Positions 8,627-17,733 are shown, numbered from the stretch's first letter. The stretch: 64,000 nucleotides of DNA from Candidatus Saccharimonadota bacterium (GCA_017437945.1 JAFRWP010000012.1:1-64000); one strand, 5' to 3'. The notes: generated by a model not told the origin, from the sequence alone. Made by a program: numbers and translations.

Positions 8627-9352
8627 ATGAAAAAGGCGATTCGTAGTCTTCCGTTCACGGCTGGCGCGACAATTCTCAGCGCAATTCTCTACATCTATAC
8701 GGTCGCGAATAAGGAAGGCATCGTGATCAGACGCCATTATTCAGGCTGGCGTTCCATGACAACCATCGGAACGGTCTCCCTGATAGTGACGGGCATCGCG
8801 CTCGTACTCAACTTGGCGTATATCGCCTATAAATCGATCAAGCATAGGCGCAGCTTACTCTCCCAGGAGAAGCAAGCAAAACAGCACGAAATGGAAATCA
8901 GCGAAGCCAGGAAACTTCGCAATCCCGAAGATGTGCGAAAATTCTTCATCCGAATCTGCGGCGAAAGGCCGCATTGTCAAGTCGCAAGAGACATCAAAAA
9001 ACAGCTGGACGAAATGAATGAGTACCAGCAGAAATTTGCGAATTTGCTCGAAGTCAACGATATCTCGATGTCAAAGAATATTGAGATGCTACTTCAGGAA
9101 ATCGAAGATGGTATCTGTGCGAATTGCAAAATTGCGATCAATAAATACATTGTTGGCGATGATATCGGATTCGAAGAGATGGCCAAAAGAGTCTATGAAA
9201 AAAACAAGGATACCCTGGAAAAAGTAAGATCTTTCCTTGGGAGCCTGACCGACTTTGCGGGCGGCAATCAGACTGAAAAGGATGACGCCATCCGTAACCT
9301 TGCGATTTACGAAGAAAAAATCCGTGAATCTATCAATGAGGAGGTTTATTGA
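8627..9352 (+). CDS. Two-TM membrane protein with cytoplasmic helical domain
   Basis: 241 residues. Two hydrophobic segments lie at about 7-27 and 44-70, then a basic stretch and a long helical domain with an ICANCK pair of cysteines. The ATG at 8627 follows a strong SD (AAGGAGGTG), so longer upstream readings are not used. The stop is one base before the ATG of the next gene, whose SD lies in the end of this one, so they are coupled. The layout recalls XpaC-type proteins found beside vWA and TelA genes in Firmicutes, but residue-level similarity was not confirmed. It may anchor or regulate the lipoprotein partner. Confidence 0.6.
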   Translation: MKKAIRSLPFTAGATILSAILYIYTVANKEGIVIRRHYSGWRSMTTIGTVSLIVTGIALVLNLAYIAYKSIKHRRSLLSQEKQAKQHEMEISEARKLRNPEDVRKFFIRICGERPHCQVARDIKKQLDEMNEYQQKFANLLEVNDISMSKNIEMLLQEIEDGICANCKIAINKYIVGDDIGFEEMAKRVYEKNKDTLEKVRSFLGSLTDFAGGNQTEKDDAIRNLAIYEEKIRESINEEVY

Positions 9353-9353
9353 T

Positions 9354-11036
9354 ATGAAAAAGTTCACCGCACTGGCCCTGATGCTCACTATGCTCGTTAT
9401 TCTGCTTGCTGGATGCTCCAGCGATGTTAGTATGACGGACAATAATACGACCGACGCCCTCAGCTATGATGACGCCATCAAAGAGCTGGAGACGTTCTAT
9501 GCCGACATTAAGCCCAGGAATGTGAATGCCCCGCTTGACGTCAATATTACTGATGCGGCGGCAGCTTCCGGCCTGGCAAGCATCGATACGTTCCCTGTCA
9601 CTGTACAGGGTAGAGGCGAAATCAATTTCGAAATCGCTGCTGCTACGGAATTGTCTGCTTCTGCGCCGGATGATTGGCTCAATGTTGTAGCCGACCATTT
9701 CAATCGCAGCAATCAGACCCTCAATGGTAAGAGCGTATCCGTTACTGTCCGCAAAATCACCTCTGGCGAAGTTTTGACCTATATGGTTGAAGGTGGCTAC
9801 CGCCCCGAATGCTATATTCCGTCTAACGACGCCTGGGGGCAGATGCTTGACGCGAGCGGATTTAAGACCATCACGGTCGAAAAACGCATCGCCGGCAACA
9901 CTGCTGGTGTACTGATGAGGGAGAGTACCTATAACGAATTCGTGCAAAAGCACAAAGACGTAAATATGGCGAACATCCTTCAGGCCGCAATTGACGGTGA
10001 GCTCGTGTTTGCCTACACGAATCCCTATACGTCTTCTACTGGATTGAATATTCTGTCGAGCATGCTTTATGCATTTGACAACAACAATCCGCTGTCTGAT
10101 ACCGCTGTCAATAAACTGATAGAATATCAGCGCAATGCGCCTACGGCAGCCTACACAACTGCCGTACTGAAAAATTCTGCCGCTAAAGGCATCATCGATG
10201 CGATGGTTATGGAGGAGCAAGCCTATATTAATACTGGCGAACTCCGTGGCTACGTATTTACCCCGGCAGGCATTCGACATGATCACCCGGTCTATACCTT
10301 CGATTATGTCGATGCCGAAAAGCAGGATGCGATTCGCCTGTTCGCACAGTATTGCCTGAACGACGAAAATCAAAAACTCGCTTCCGACAAAGGCTTCAAT
10401 CGTCATGATGACTATATCGCTCAACCGAACGGCATGGATGGCAACGGTTATTTGGCTGCACAGCGTGTCTGGAAGAAGAACAAGAATGGCGGACGGCCTG
10501 TAATCGCAGTCTTTGTCGCAGATATTTCTGGTTCGATGGGCGGCAACCCGATTAACGCGCTCATTGAATCACTAAAGAACACTATGCGCTACATCGACAG
10601 CGATAACTATATCGGCCTGGTTAGCTACGACGATAACGTCAACATTAACCTGCCGATCGGTCGTTTCGACAATAGACAACGCGCATATTTCAGCGGCGCC
10701 GTGAAGAATCTGCAAGTTGGCGGAAAGACGGCCACTTACAATGCAACCCTCGTCGGATTGAAGATGCTGATGGATGCCTGCAAAGAGGTTCCGGACGCTA
10801 AGCCCATGCTCTTTGTCTTGACGGATGGAGTAACCAACGTCGGATATCGGCTCGACCGTATCGCGCCAATTGTAGCCGGGCTGCGAGTGCCGATATACAC
10901 TATCGGCTACGAGCTCGATGACCAGTATAAGGGCGATCTACAGAAGTTGTCGACCATTAACGAAGCCAGTTGCATCGACGCGGATGTCGAAGGCATTGTC
11001 AATGTCCTCAGAAATCTCTTCAACGTAAACATGTAA
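9354..11036 (+). CDS. Lipoprotein with substrate-binding and von Willebrand A domains
   Basis: 560 residues, exported and lipid-anchored: the signal peptide ends in the lipobox LLAGC with Cys21. Residues about 60-340 resemble a type II extracellular solute-binding protein (for example the segment around WLNVVADHF and the NPYTSSTGLN loop). Residues about 380-555 are a vWA domain with an intact MIDAS: DISGSMGG gives D390, S392 and S394, and FVLTDGVT supplies the later acid. Such binding-protein/vWA fusions are known in Firmicutes. It is coupled to the membrane protein upstream. Codon use is CCG/CCC/CTG-rich, unlike the ribosomal genes on both sides. Ligand unknown. Confidence 0.8.
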   Translation: MKKFTALALMLTMLVILLAGCSSDVSMTDNNTTDALSYDDAIKELETFYADIKPRNVNAPLDVNITDAAAASGLASIDTFPVTVQGRGEINFEIAAATELSASAPDDWLNVVADHFNRSNQTLNGKSVSVTVRKITSGEVLTYMVEGGYRPECYIPSNDAWGQMLDASGFKTITVEKRIAGNTAGVLMRESTYNEFVQKHKDVNMANILQAAIDGELVFAYTNPYTSSTGLNILSSMLYAFDNNNPLSDTAVNKLIEYQRNAPTAAYTTAVLKNSAAKGIIDAMVMEEQAYINTGELRGYVFTPAGIRHDHPVYTFDYVDAEKQDAIRLFAQYCLNDENQKLASDKGFNRHDDYIAQPNGMDGNGYLAAQRVWKKNKNGGRPVIAVFVADISGSMGGNPINALIESLKNTMRYIDSDNYIGLVSYDDNVNINLPIGRFDNRQRAYFSGAVKNLQVGGKTATYNATLVGLKMLMDACKEVPDAKPMLFVLTDGVTNVGYRLDRIAPIVAGLRVPIYTIGYELDDQYKGDLQKLSTINEASCIDADVEGIVNVLRNLFNVNM

Positions 11037-11041
11037 AAACT

Positions 11042-11072
11042 CAAGGGACGTCAGCAATGGCGCCCCTTTTTC
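11042..11072 (+). terminator. Terminator after the vWA lipoprotein gene
   Basis: AAGGGACG and CGCCCCTT pair with one mismatch and TTTT follows. Confidence 0.75.
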
Positions 11073-11078
11073 TATCTA

Positions 11079-11132
11079 TTGACAAATTAAAGTACTTGTG
11101 CTATAATGAGGATATATTGTCGTAATAACGAC
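11079..11132 (+). promoter_or_regulatory. Full-consensus promoter and leader hairpin
   Basis: TTGACA (11079-11084) and TATAAT (11102-11107) are exactly 17 bases apart, with TG one base ahead of the -10. The transcript begins almost at once with the hairpin GTCGTAATAACGAC (11119-11132). Confidence 0.85.
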
Positions 11133-11156
11133 CGCACATTGAGAGGAGTGGCACCT

Positions 11157-11582
11157 ATGAGCATCAAGGACACGAACAGTATAAGGTTGGCGAGAACGCA
11201 TTTCAGTATCGCCCTGGAGAGTATCGGAATATTCAAAGAAATCGTCGACTCCGACGCAAACATCCTGGTAAAATATGGCATTTTGTTTTCATGCATTAAC
11301 CATTTACGGGAAGGCTTGAGCCAAGTCGACTCGTTCCTCGATGAAAACAAATACACAGAACTGGACCAGACAATCAAGGCAAATCTCCGGACGTCATCTG
11401 GAGCGATCAAGGGTTACATGGGATGGATGATGGAAGAGTTTCTCCCCGGGATCGCGAACGATGAGGCCTGGGAGAGGCAAACAGGCAGGAGTCTGGACGC
11501 TTTCGATGATGGGAAAAAGAATGTTCCCAATGTCGAACCGGCTCTGCTCACTATTGATGATATCATTTCAGCTTTAGCATAA
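11157..11582 (+). CDS. Small soluble protein of unknown function
   Basis: 141 residues with ATG 11157 after the SD GAGAGGAG. The composition is helical, with no signal peptide and no cysteine-metal motif; I do not recognise the family. The perfect promoter suggests high expression. It has its own terminator and sits just upstream of the rplC leader, so it is the last gene of the accessory block that splits the S10 operon. Confidence 0.6.
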   Translation: MSIKDTNSIRLARTHFSIALESIGIFKEIVDSDANILVKYGILFSCINHLREGLSQVDSFLDENKYTELDQTIKANLRTSSGAIKGYMGWMMEEFLPGIANDEAWERQTGRSLDAFDDGKKNVPNVEPALLTIDDIISALA

Positions 11583-11594
11583 AAATCTCACTCC

Positions 11595-11619
11595 GCGCCC
11601 CAAATCGGGGCGCATTTTT
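11595..11619 (+). terminator. Terminator before the rplC operon
   Basis: GCGCCCC and GGGGCGC form a perfect stem around AAATC, then ATTTTTT. It isolates the accessory block from the ribosomal operon. Confidence 0.92.
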
Positions 11620-11656
11620 TATGCTGTCCAAAATTGAGAAAACCCCAAGAACCTTC

Positions 11657-11686
11657 TTGACTAAACCTAGCCAAATGTGGTAAAAT
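11657..11686 (+). promoter_or_regulatory. Promoter of the rplC-rpsH operon
   Basis: TTGACT (11657-11662) and TAAAAT (11681-11686) are 18 bases apart. Confidence 0.65.
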
Positions 11687-11711
11687 ACCGAGGTATATTA
11701 TCAAATAACGT

Positions 11712-11771
11712 CATTTTGGCGCAAGAGGTACGGTCCAGTTGAGAGTCTGGATACCACTCATAAGCCAAATG
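11712..11771 (+). promoter_or_regulatory. Structured rplC leader
   Basis: CATTTTGGC (11712-11720) pairs with GCCAAATG (11764-11771) with one bulged base. Inside, GGTA pairs with TACC and TCCAG with CTGGA around TTGAGAGT. It lies in the 5' UTR of the operon and may be the autoregulatory leader of the S10-type operon, where L4 is the usual regulator. That role is inferred. Confidence 0.6.
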
Positions 11772-11795
11772 ATTTTAATGGGAAAGGACCCAGAG

Positions 11796-12416
11796 ATGAA
11801 AATCATCCTCGGCACCAAGATTGGTATGACCCAGATCATCGGTGAAGATGGTGTTGTAACCCCTGTTACAATCCTCCAAGCCGGCCCATGCACGGTGACT
11901 CAGACTAAGTCCGTCGAAAAAGATGGCTATAGCGCTGTGCAATTGGCATTTGGTCAGGGTAAGAATCTGAGCAAGGCCGTGTCCGGACACGTGAAAAAAT
12001 CCGGAACAGATATCAACCCAAAGTACATTCGTGAATTCCGCGTCGACGAAATTCCTGCCGAAGTTACTCTCGGTAGCGAACTTACCGTCAACGAGTTTGC
12101 GTTAGGCGACAAGGTTCAAGTCACTGGCACTTCTAAGGGTAAAGGCTTCGCCGGTACCGTTAAGCGCCACAACTTCCAAGAGTCTCGCAACACGCACGGC
12201 TTTAAGGGCGACATCCGCAAGGTTGGTTCCATCGGTTCTATGTACCCACAGAAGGTCTTCAAAGGTAAAAGAATGGCCGGACGCATGGGACATGATCGTG
12301 TAACCGTCAAAAACCTTGTTGTCTCCTACATTGACGTAGAGCACAACTTGATTGGTCTTAAAGGCGCTGTGCCTGGTCCAAACAAGGGGCTCGTAATGGT
12401 GGAGGGAAAGGACTAA
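11796..12416 (+). CDS. rplC: 50S ribosomal protein L3 (uL3)
   Basis: Early-assembly protein of the 50S subunit. MKIILGTKIGMTQI is the classic L3 start; the ATG at 11796 with the SD AAAGGA is chosen over in-frame starts upstream that fall in the structured leader. GSIGSMYPQKVFKGKRMAG is the conserved segment near the peptidyl-transferase centre. 206 residues, normal size. It is the first gene of a tight run to rpsH, here with its own promoter because rpsJ lies 9.3 kb upstream. Confidence 0.97.
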   Translation: MKIILGTKIGMTQIIGEDGVVTPVTILQAGPCTVTQTKSVEKDGYSAVQLAFGQGKNLSKAVSGHVKKSGTDINPKYIREFRVDEIPAEVTLGSELTVNEFALGDKVQVTGTSKGKGFAGTVKRHNFQESRNTHGFKGDIRKVGSIGSMYPQKVFKGKRMAGRMGHDRVTVKNLVVSYIDVEHNLIGLKGAVPGPNKGLVMVEGKD

Positions 12417-12417
12417 T

Positions 12418-13029
12418 ATGGCAGACGCAAAATTGAATAAAGACGTATTTGGTCTTTCCGTAGACAATCACGAATTAGTAAAGTTAGCTTACGATGCATA
12501 TCTTGCAAACTCCCGCAGCTCTCACGCCAAAACTCTCAAACGTGGTGAAGTTCGCGGCGGTGGTAAGAAGCCTTGGAAGCAAAAAGGTACTGGTCGCGCC
12601 CGCTTCGGTAGCACCCGTAACCCTATCTGGCGCCACGGTGGCGTAGCCTTCGGTCGTACTGGCGAAGAAAACTTCACCAAGAAGATCAGTAAGAACGCTA
12701 AACTTCAAGCCGTTCGCCAAGCACTCTCTATGCAGAATGCTGATAAAAACATTGTCGTAATCGACACCTTTGCTTGCCCACAGGGTAAAGTTAAGGAAAC
12801 TATCGCTATGCTTGAAAAGAACAAGATCGATGCAAAGCAGAACATCTTGCTCGTAGTTAGCGAAAAAGACGAACTCGTCCTTCGCGCAACCAACAACGTT
12901 GCCAACCTCAAGGTCGTTCGTCCAACCTATCTCAACGTATTCGATATTCTCAATGCCGACAAAGTCGTCATCACCGAGAAATCACTTCCAGTTATTGAAA
13001 ACTGGTTGCTTGGAAAGGAGAACGCATAA
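12418..13029 (+). CDS. rplD: 50S ribosomal protein L4 (uL4)
   Basis: 50S protein lining the exit tunnel and, in other bacteria, the repressor of the S10 operon. The tunnel loop GGGKKPWKQKGTGRAR is intact. It starts one base after the rplC stop and its stop overlaps the rplW start by one base (TAATG), so the three are translationally coupled. 203 residues. Confidence 0.97.
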   Translation: MADAKLNKDVFGLSVDNHELVKLAYDAYLANSRSSHAKTLKRGEVRGGGKKPWKQKGTGRARFGSTRNPIWRHGGVAFGRTGEENFTKKISKNAKLQAVRQALSMQNADKNIVVIDTFACPQGKVKETIAMLEKNKIDAKQNILLVVSEKDELVLRATNNVANLKVVRPTYLNVFDILNADKVVITEKSLPVIENWLLGKENA

Positions 13030-13367
13030 TGTTAGTCCGTCCAATCCAATCAGAAAAAGCTTACAGCGCACAAGCTAAACGCAATTATATGTTCATCGTT
13101 CCAGCTGGCGCCAGCAAGCAGGCTGTTATTAAACAGATTTCTGAACAATACAATGTAACCGTAACTTCCGTACGCATCGCAATCCGCAAAGGCAAAGCTA
13201 CCAAGTTCAGCCGCGGTCGCCATGCTTACCCTGGTACCACCTATCGCCAAGACAAGAGAATCGCCTATGTCACCTTGAAGGATGGCGACAAAATCAAAGT
13301 CTTTGACGAAGAACCAGTCGAAGAAGAAAAAGCTGATAAAAAGGCCGACAAGAAAGGAGATAAATAA
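13029..13367 (+). CDS. rplW: 50S ribosomal protein L23 (uL23) with charged tail
   Basis: Exit-site protein that docks SRP and trigger factor. MLVRPIQSEKAYSAQA is the normal N-terminus. The core ends near residue 95 and is followed by an acidic/lysine-rich tail with repeated ADKK units, a feature shared by several ribosomal proteins in this window. It overlaps its neighbours by one base on each side. Confidence 0.95.
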   Translation: MLVRPIQSEKAYSAQAKRNYMFIVPAGASKQAVIKQISEQYNVTVTSVRIAIRKGKATKFSRGRHAYPGTTYRQDKRIAYVTLKDGDKIKVFDEEPVEEEKADKKADKKGDK

Positions 13368-14203
13368 TGGCTATTAAAGCTTATCGTCCAACCACGCCGG
13401 CTCAGCGTCAGAAAACTACCCAGGACTTCGATCAGATTACTACCCGTAAGCCATTGAAGAGCTTGGTAAAGAGCAAAAAGCAGGTTGCTGGTAAGAATAA
13501 CTCTGGCCGCATCACCGTTCGCCATCGTGGCGGCGGCGTCAAACGCCATTACCGCATCCTCACCCACAACCTTCCAACGGGTCTTACCCTTAAGGTTATG
13601 GAAATCGAGTACGATCCAAACCGCAGCGCACGTATCGCTCGCGTTCAGGATCAAAAAGGTGAATATTATTACATCCTAGCTGACACTAATATGGAAAAAG
13701 GCGCCACCATCAAGACCGGCGCCGAAGCTCCAGTCGAGAACTCTAATCGTCTTCCACTCGAGCAAATCCCAGTTGGTACTCAGGTTTATGCAGTTGAATT
13801 AACTCCAGGCAGAGGCGCCCAGATGGTTCGCGCTGCTGGTGCTACCGCTCAGCTCATGGCTAAGGAAGACGGCTATGCCACCCTCCGTATGCCATCTGGT
13901 GAAATGCGCAAAGTACTAGTTGCTTGCGAAGCTAACATCGGTGTCGTCGGCAACGTCCAGCACCAGAACGTTAAAATCGGTTCTGCTGGTCGCAAACGCC
14001 GCAAAGGCATCCGCCCAACCGTACGTGGTGTTGTAATGAACGCTACGGATCACCCACACGGTGGTGGTGACGGTGGTCGTCACGGTTCCGGTAAGGCTCC
14101 ACGCACTCCATGGGGTCAGCTCACCTTGGGTTACCGCACTCGTCATAATAAGAAAACTAACAAGATGATTGTTCGCAGTCGTCATGAAGGGAAGAGGAAA
14201 TAG
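13367..14203 (+). CDS. rplB: 50S ribosomal protein L2 (uL2)
   Basis: Needed for subunit joining and peptidyl transfer. 278 residues. The conserved DHPHGGGDGG segment is present with H229 at the same number as the functionally important histidine in E. coli. Proline is almost always CCA, a useful reference for the native codon style. Confidence 0.98.
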   Translation: MAIKAYRPTTPAQRQKTTQDFDQITTRKPLKSLVKSKKQVAGKNNSGRITVRHRGGGVKRHYRILTHNLPTGLTLKVMEIEYDPNRSARIARVQDQKGEYYYILADTNMEKGATIKTGAEAPVENSNRLPLEQIPVGTQVYAVELTPGRGAQMVRAAGATAQLMAKEDGYATLRMPSGEMRKVLVACEANIGVVGNVQHQNVKIGSAGRKRRKGIRPTVRGVVMNATDHPHGGGDGGRHGSGKAPRTPWGQLTLGYRTRHNKKTNKMIVRSRHEGKRK

Positions 14204-14206
14204 TCT

Positions 14207-14500
14207 ATGTCTAGATCTCTTAAGAAAGGCCTTTATGTGGACGCCAAGCTTCAGAAGAAGATTGAAGCTCTTTCCGCAGAAGACCGCACTATCGTCAAGA
14301 CCTGGGCACGTGAATCCACTATTAGCCCAGAAATGGTTAGCCGCACAATCGCCGTTCATAACGGCCGCGTCCATGTTCCAGTATTCGTAACTGAAAACAT
14401 GGTTGGCCACAAGCTCGGTGAATTTGCTCCAACTCGTAAGTTTAAGCGCCACGGTGGCAAGAAAGCCGCTGAGGCCGAAGCAGCAAAGAAGGGAGCATAA
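14207..14500 (+). CDS. rpsS: 30S ribosomal protein S19 (uS19)
   Basis: 30S head protein. [18 protein letters not shown] and the [17 protein letters not shown] segment are diagnostic. After the core comes an Ala/Lys/Glu tail ([13 protein letters not shown]). It starts three bases after the rplB stop in the usual S10-operon order. Confidence 0.97.
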   Translation: MSRSLKKGLYVDAKLQKKIEALSAEDRTIVKTWARESTISPEMVSRTIAVHNGRVHVPVFVTENMVGHKLGEFAPTRKFKRHGGKKAAEAEAAKKGA

Positions 14501-14503
14501 CGT

Positions 14504-14902
14504 ATGGCTACTAAATCTGCACACGCATATATCAAAGGCGTTGACAGCCAGCCACGCAAAGTTAGCATCGTTGCTAGCCTCGTCCGTGATCGTTATGTCG
14601 CTGACGCAATCGTAATCCTTGAGAATACGCCACGTCGCGCCGCTAAGGCTGTTCGTAAAGCTATCGAATCCGCCAATGCAAACTTGCTTAACAATAACAG
14701 CAACATCGATACCAAGACGATTGCGATTAATCGCATCACCGTCACTGCTGGTACCCGCATGCGCCGCTATGTTCCAGCAAGCCGCGGTCGTGCTTTACCT
14801 TATGAAAAGATTTCATCCAATATCTTCGTTGAGGTCGTAGGCGAAGAGAAAGCTAAGAAGACTGCCGAAAAAGCAGATAAAGCAGAAAAGGAGAAGAAGT
14901 AA
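14504..14902 (+). CDS. rplV: 50S ribosomal protein L22 (uL22)
   Basis: Exit-tunnel protein with the long beta-hairpin (GTRMRRYVPASRGRA). 132 residues, the last 20 forming a Lys/Ala/Glu/Asp low-complexity tail (AEKADKAEKEKK). Its TAATG stop overlaps the rpsC start. Confidence 0.96.
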   Translation: MATKSAHAYIKGVDSQPRKVSIVASLVRDRYVADAIVILENTPRRAAKAVRKAIESANANLLNNNSNIDTKTIAINRITVTAGTRMRRYVPASRGRALPYEKISSNIFVEVVGEEKAKKTAEKADKAEKEKK

Positions 14903-15528
14903 TGGGTCAGAAAGTTAACCCAGTCAGCTATCGTCTCCAGGTTAATAAGAACTGGAGCAGCAAGTGGTTCTCCCGCAAGGCAGACTTCAAGAATTGGCTC
15001 ATCGAAGACGTCAAGATTCGCGAAGTTATCGAGGATCGCTTTAAGAGCCGCCCAACCATTGATCGTGTTACGATTGAGCGCAGCCCTAACCTTACTACGA
15101 TTACTATCCGCACCGCTAAGGCTGGTGCCGTAATCGGCAAGCAAGGTGCCGGCATCAACGAACTCAAGAAAGAACTTGAGAAAGTTACGAGCGCCCCACT
15201 TCGCATCAATGTTGAAGAAGTTAAAAAACCAGAACTCAGCGCAAAGCTCGTTGCCGAAAATATCGGCTTCCAGCTCGGCAAGCGTATGAACTTCCGCCGC
15301 GCCGTCAAGATGGCATGTGCCTCTACGATGAACGCAGGCGCCAAGGGTATCCGCGTCGAGGTTGCTGGTCGTTTGAACGGTGCTGAAATGTCCCGCCGTG
15401 AAAAGTTTATCGAAGGCTCCGTCCCTCTACATACTCTTCGCGCCGACATCGACTTCTATGTCGAGCACGCTCAGACCATCGCTGGTATCGTAGGTGTTAA
15501 GGTTTGGATCTATAAGGGGGAGAAATAA
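14902..15528 (+). CDS. rpsC: 30S ribosomal protein S3 (uS3)
   Basis: 30S head protein at the mRNA entry. It has the N-terminal MGQKVNPVSYRL, the KH motif VIGKQGAGI and the C-terminal domain segment EMSRREKFIEGSVPLHTLRA. 208 residues, normal. Confidence 0.97.
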   Translation: MGQKVNPVSYRLQVNKNWSSKWFSRKADFKNWLIEDVKIREVIEDRFKSRPTIDRVTIERSPNLTTITIRTAKAGAVIGKQGAGINELKKELEKVTSAPLRINVEEVKKPELSAKLVAENIGFQLGKRMNFRRAVKMACASTMNAGAKGIRVEVAGRLNGAEMSRREKFIEGSVPLHTLRADIDFYVEHAQTIAGIVGVKVWIYKGEK

Positions 15529-15531
15529 ATT

Positions 15532-15951
15532 ATGGCACTTACTCAACCACGTAAAGAAGCGCACCGCAAGGTCCGCAAAGGCAAAAATGAAGGTACCGCA
15601 TCCCGCTGCAACACTGTTGCTTTCGGCGATTACGGACTTATGAGCCTTGATAATGAACGCGTCAACGGCCGCCAAATCGAGGCCGCCCGCCAGGCTATTA
15701 CCCGCTTTGTTAAGCGTGGTGGTAAAATCTGGATTCGCATCTTCCCACATACCCCAGTCACCAAGAAACCTCTTGATGTCAAGATGGGTAGCGGTAAAGG
15801 CGAACCACAGTTCCACGTTGCTAAGGTAAAAGCTGGCACCATCATGTTCGAAATTGCAGACGTCACCGACGAGCAGGCAAAAGAAGCCCTTCGCTTGGCT
15901 TCCCACAAGCTCCCAGTCCGCTGCAAGATCGTAAAGAAGGAGGAACTCTAA
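15532..15951 (+). CDS. rplP: 50S ribosomal protein L16 (uL16)
   Basis: 50S protein near the A-site tRNA elbow. IWIRIFPHTPVTKKP and the GSGKGEPQFHVAKVKAGTIM segment are diagnostic. 139 residues, normal. It starts three bases after the rpsC stop, with the SD GGGGAGAAA in the end of rpsC. Confidence 0.97.
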   Translation: MALTQPRKEAHRKVRKGKNEGTASRCNTVAFGDYGLMSLDNERVNGRQIEAARQAITRFVKRGGKIWIRIFPHTPVTKKPLDVKMGSGKGEPQFHVAKVKAGTIMFEIADVTDEQAKEALRLASHKLPVRCKIVKKEEL

Positions 15952-15952
15952 T

Positions 15953-16165
15953 ATGGCACTCAAGAAAGCTGATAAAGCTACTAAAGAAGCCAAGGTTGTT
16001 AGCAAGCCTCCTCTCGATGAACAGCTCGAAGCTAAGCGCGAAGAGCTCCTCATCGCTCAGCAAGGTCTTGGTTCGACACTTCAGAATCCACATCACATCA
16101 AGGCTTTGAAGAAAGATATTGCACGCATTTTAACGCAAATTAATGCCACGAAAGGAGATAAATAA
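15953..16165 (+). CDS. rpmC: 50S ribosomal protein L29 (uL29)
   Basis: Small two-helix 50S protein at the exit site. 70 residues. The helix ending [14 protein letters not shown] corresponds to the family's IARVLTI segment. The assignment rests mainly on its place between rplP and rpsQ. The N-terminus is slightly longer and lysine-rich. Confidence 0.9.
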   Translation: MALKKADKATKEAKVVSKPPLDEQLEAKREELLIAQQGLGSTLQNPHHIKALKKDIARILTQINATKGDK

Positions 16166-16467
16166 TGGCACGCACACTTACAGGAGTAGTGTCCTCCGAC
16201 AAGCGTGACAAGACGATTACCGTCATGATCACCTCTCGTGAGACACACCCGCTTTATAAGAAGCAATATACAATTACGCGTAAGTACACCGCTCATGACG
16301 AAAAGAATGAAGCCCATGAAGGCGATACCGTCATGATCGCTGAAACCCGCCCAATCAGCAAGACCAAAACCTGGACTCTCGTCAAGATCGTTGAGAAGAG
16401 CCGCGGTAAAGTCGAGCTTAAAGAAGGAGTCACTGAGGTCGAAAGTGACGAGAAGAAGGAGAAATAA
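16165..16467 (+). CDS. rpsQ: 30S ribosomal protein S17 (uS17)
   Basis: OB-fold 30S protein. [18 protein letters not shown] and [20 protein letters not shown] are typical. The C-terminus continues into an acidic/lysine tail. Its start overlaps the rpmC stop by one base (TAATG). Confidence 0.96.
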   Translation: MARTLTGVVSSDKRDKTITVMITSRETHPLYKKQYTITRKYTAHDEKNEAHEGDTVMIAETRPISKTKTWTLVKIVEKSRGKVELKEGVTEVESDEKKEK

Positions 16468-16470
16468 CAA

Positions 16471-16839
16471 ATGATTCAACAAGAAACACGTTTGAAGGTC
16501 GCCGACAACAGTGGCGCTAAGGAACTTGGCGTTATTCGTGTCCTCGGTGGCACTCGCGCTCGCTACGCACATGTAGGCGATGTTGTGACTTGCTCGGTTA
16601 AGGATGCATCCCCAACCGGTAACGTCAAGAAAAAAGCCGTGGTTCGTGCCGTAATCGTTCGCACTCGCCAGGCTATCCGCCGTCCAGATGGTTCTACTAT
16701 CCGCTTCGACGACAACGCAGCCGTTCTCGTCAACGACGATAAGACCCCACGCGATACCCGCGTATTCGGTCCAGTTCCACGCGAACTTCGTGACCTCGGT
16801 TACACCAAAATCATCAGCTTAGCTCCGGAGGTACTATAA
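16471..16839 (+). CDS. rplN: 50S ribosomal protein L14 (uL14)
   Basis: Beta-barrel 50S protein at the subunit interface. [19 protein letters not shown] and [24 protein letters not shown] are diagnostic. 122 residues, the canonical length. Confidence 0.98.
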   Translation: MIQQETRLKVADNSGAKELGVIRVLGGTRARYAHVGDVVTCSVKDASPTGNVKKKAVVRAVIVRTRQAIRRPDGSTIRFDDNAAVLVNDDKTPRDTRVFGPVPRELRDLGYTKIISLAPEVL

Positions 16840-16840
16840 T

Positions 16841-17161
16841 ATGGGTACTCGTATCAAAACTGGTGATATCGTAAAGATCATTTCTGGCGCAAATAAAGGC
16901 ACAACTGGCAAGGTTACCAAAGTTCTTCCAGCTGAAAACAAAGTTTTCGTTGAAGGTGTAGGTAATCGTACTCGTCATATGCGCCGCAGCATGTATCGCC
17001 AAAGTGGCAAAAAAGATATTCAAGTCGGCATCGATGCAAGTAAAGTTGCTCTAGTTATCGACGAAAAAGCTGGCAAAACCAGCCGCGTCGGTTTCACTAA
17101 AAACAACGACGGTAAGACCGTTCGCATCGCCCGCCAAGCTAACAATCGGGAGATTAAGTAA
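16841..17161 (+). CDS. rplX: 50S ribosomal protein L24 (uL24)
   Basis: Assembly initiator of the 50S. The KOW motif TGDIVKIISGANKGTTGKV is at the N-terminus. 106 residues. Its stop overlaps the rplE start by one base. Confidence 0.96.
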   Translation: MGTRIKTGDIVKIISGANKGTTGKVTKVLPAENKVFVEGVGNRTRHMRRSMYRQSGKKDIQVGIDASKVALVIDEKAGKTSRVGFTKNNDGKTVRIARQANNREIK

Positions 17162-17733
17162 TGGCCGAAACTAAATATGAAGCACGCCTCAAGACTCTTT
17201 ATAACAAAGAGATCGCTAAGGCTTTGCAGAAAGAGCTCAAGCTCGACAACATCAACCAGGTACCAAAACTCGAAAAGATCATGGTTTCCTCTGGTGTTGG
17301 TAAAAAACGTGAAGACAAGCGTTACACTGAAACCGTAGAACTTACCCTTACCAAGATTACTGGTCAAGCCGTAGTCGGTCGCAAGGCTAAGAAATCTATC
17401 GCTCAGTTCAAGATTCGCAAAGGCATGGGCGCCCCAGTTGGCTACATGACCACTCTTCGCAATGACAAAATGTATGAATTCGTCGATCGTTTAATCAACA
17501 TTGCGTTGCCACACGTTCGCGACTTCCATGGTGTATCTCGCAAGGCTTTTGATGCCCAAGGCAACTATAGCCTCGGCCTCAAAGAGCAGACCGTCTTCCC
17601 AGAAATTTCCTTCGAAGATGCCGCTGTACTCCATGGTGTAGAAATCACCTTTGTTATTAAGAATGGTTCACCTGAAGGGAGCTTAAAATTGTTAGAAAAA
17701 TTCGGCATGCCGTTTGAGAAGGAGGGTAAATAA
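17161..17733 (+). CDS. rplE: 50S ribosomal protein L5 (uL5)
   Basis: 5S rRNA-binding protein of the central protuberance. [10 protein letters not shown], the [15 protein letters not shown] segment and the [15 protein letters not shown] motif are all present. 190 residues, normal. Confidence 0.97.
   Translation: MAETKYEARLKTLYNKEIAKALQKELKLDNINQVPKLEKIMVSSGVGKKREDKRYTETVELTLTKITGQAVVGRKAKKSIAQFKIRKGMGAPVGYMTTLRNDKMYEFVDRLINIALPHVRDFHGVSRKAFDAQGNYSLGLKEQTVFPEISFEDAAVLHGVEITFVIKNGSPEGSLKLLEKFGMPFEKEGK

Noticed and set aside
9333-10424. 363-codon minus-strand open frame opposite the vWA lipoprotein gene
   Set aside because: It is fully antisense to a gene with lipobox, MIDAS and strong SD, and its own sequence has no recognisable domain or RBS. 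Similar long antisense frames at 20758-21636, 22342-23355 and 61809-62681 were rejected for the same reason.
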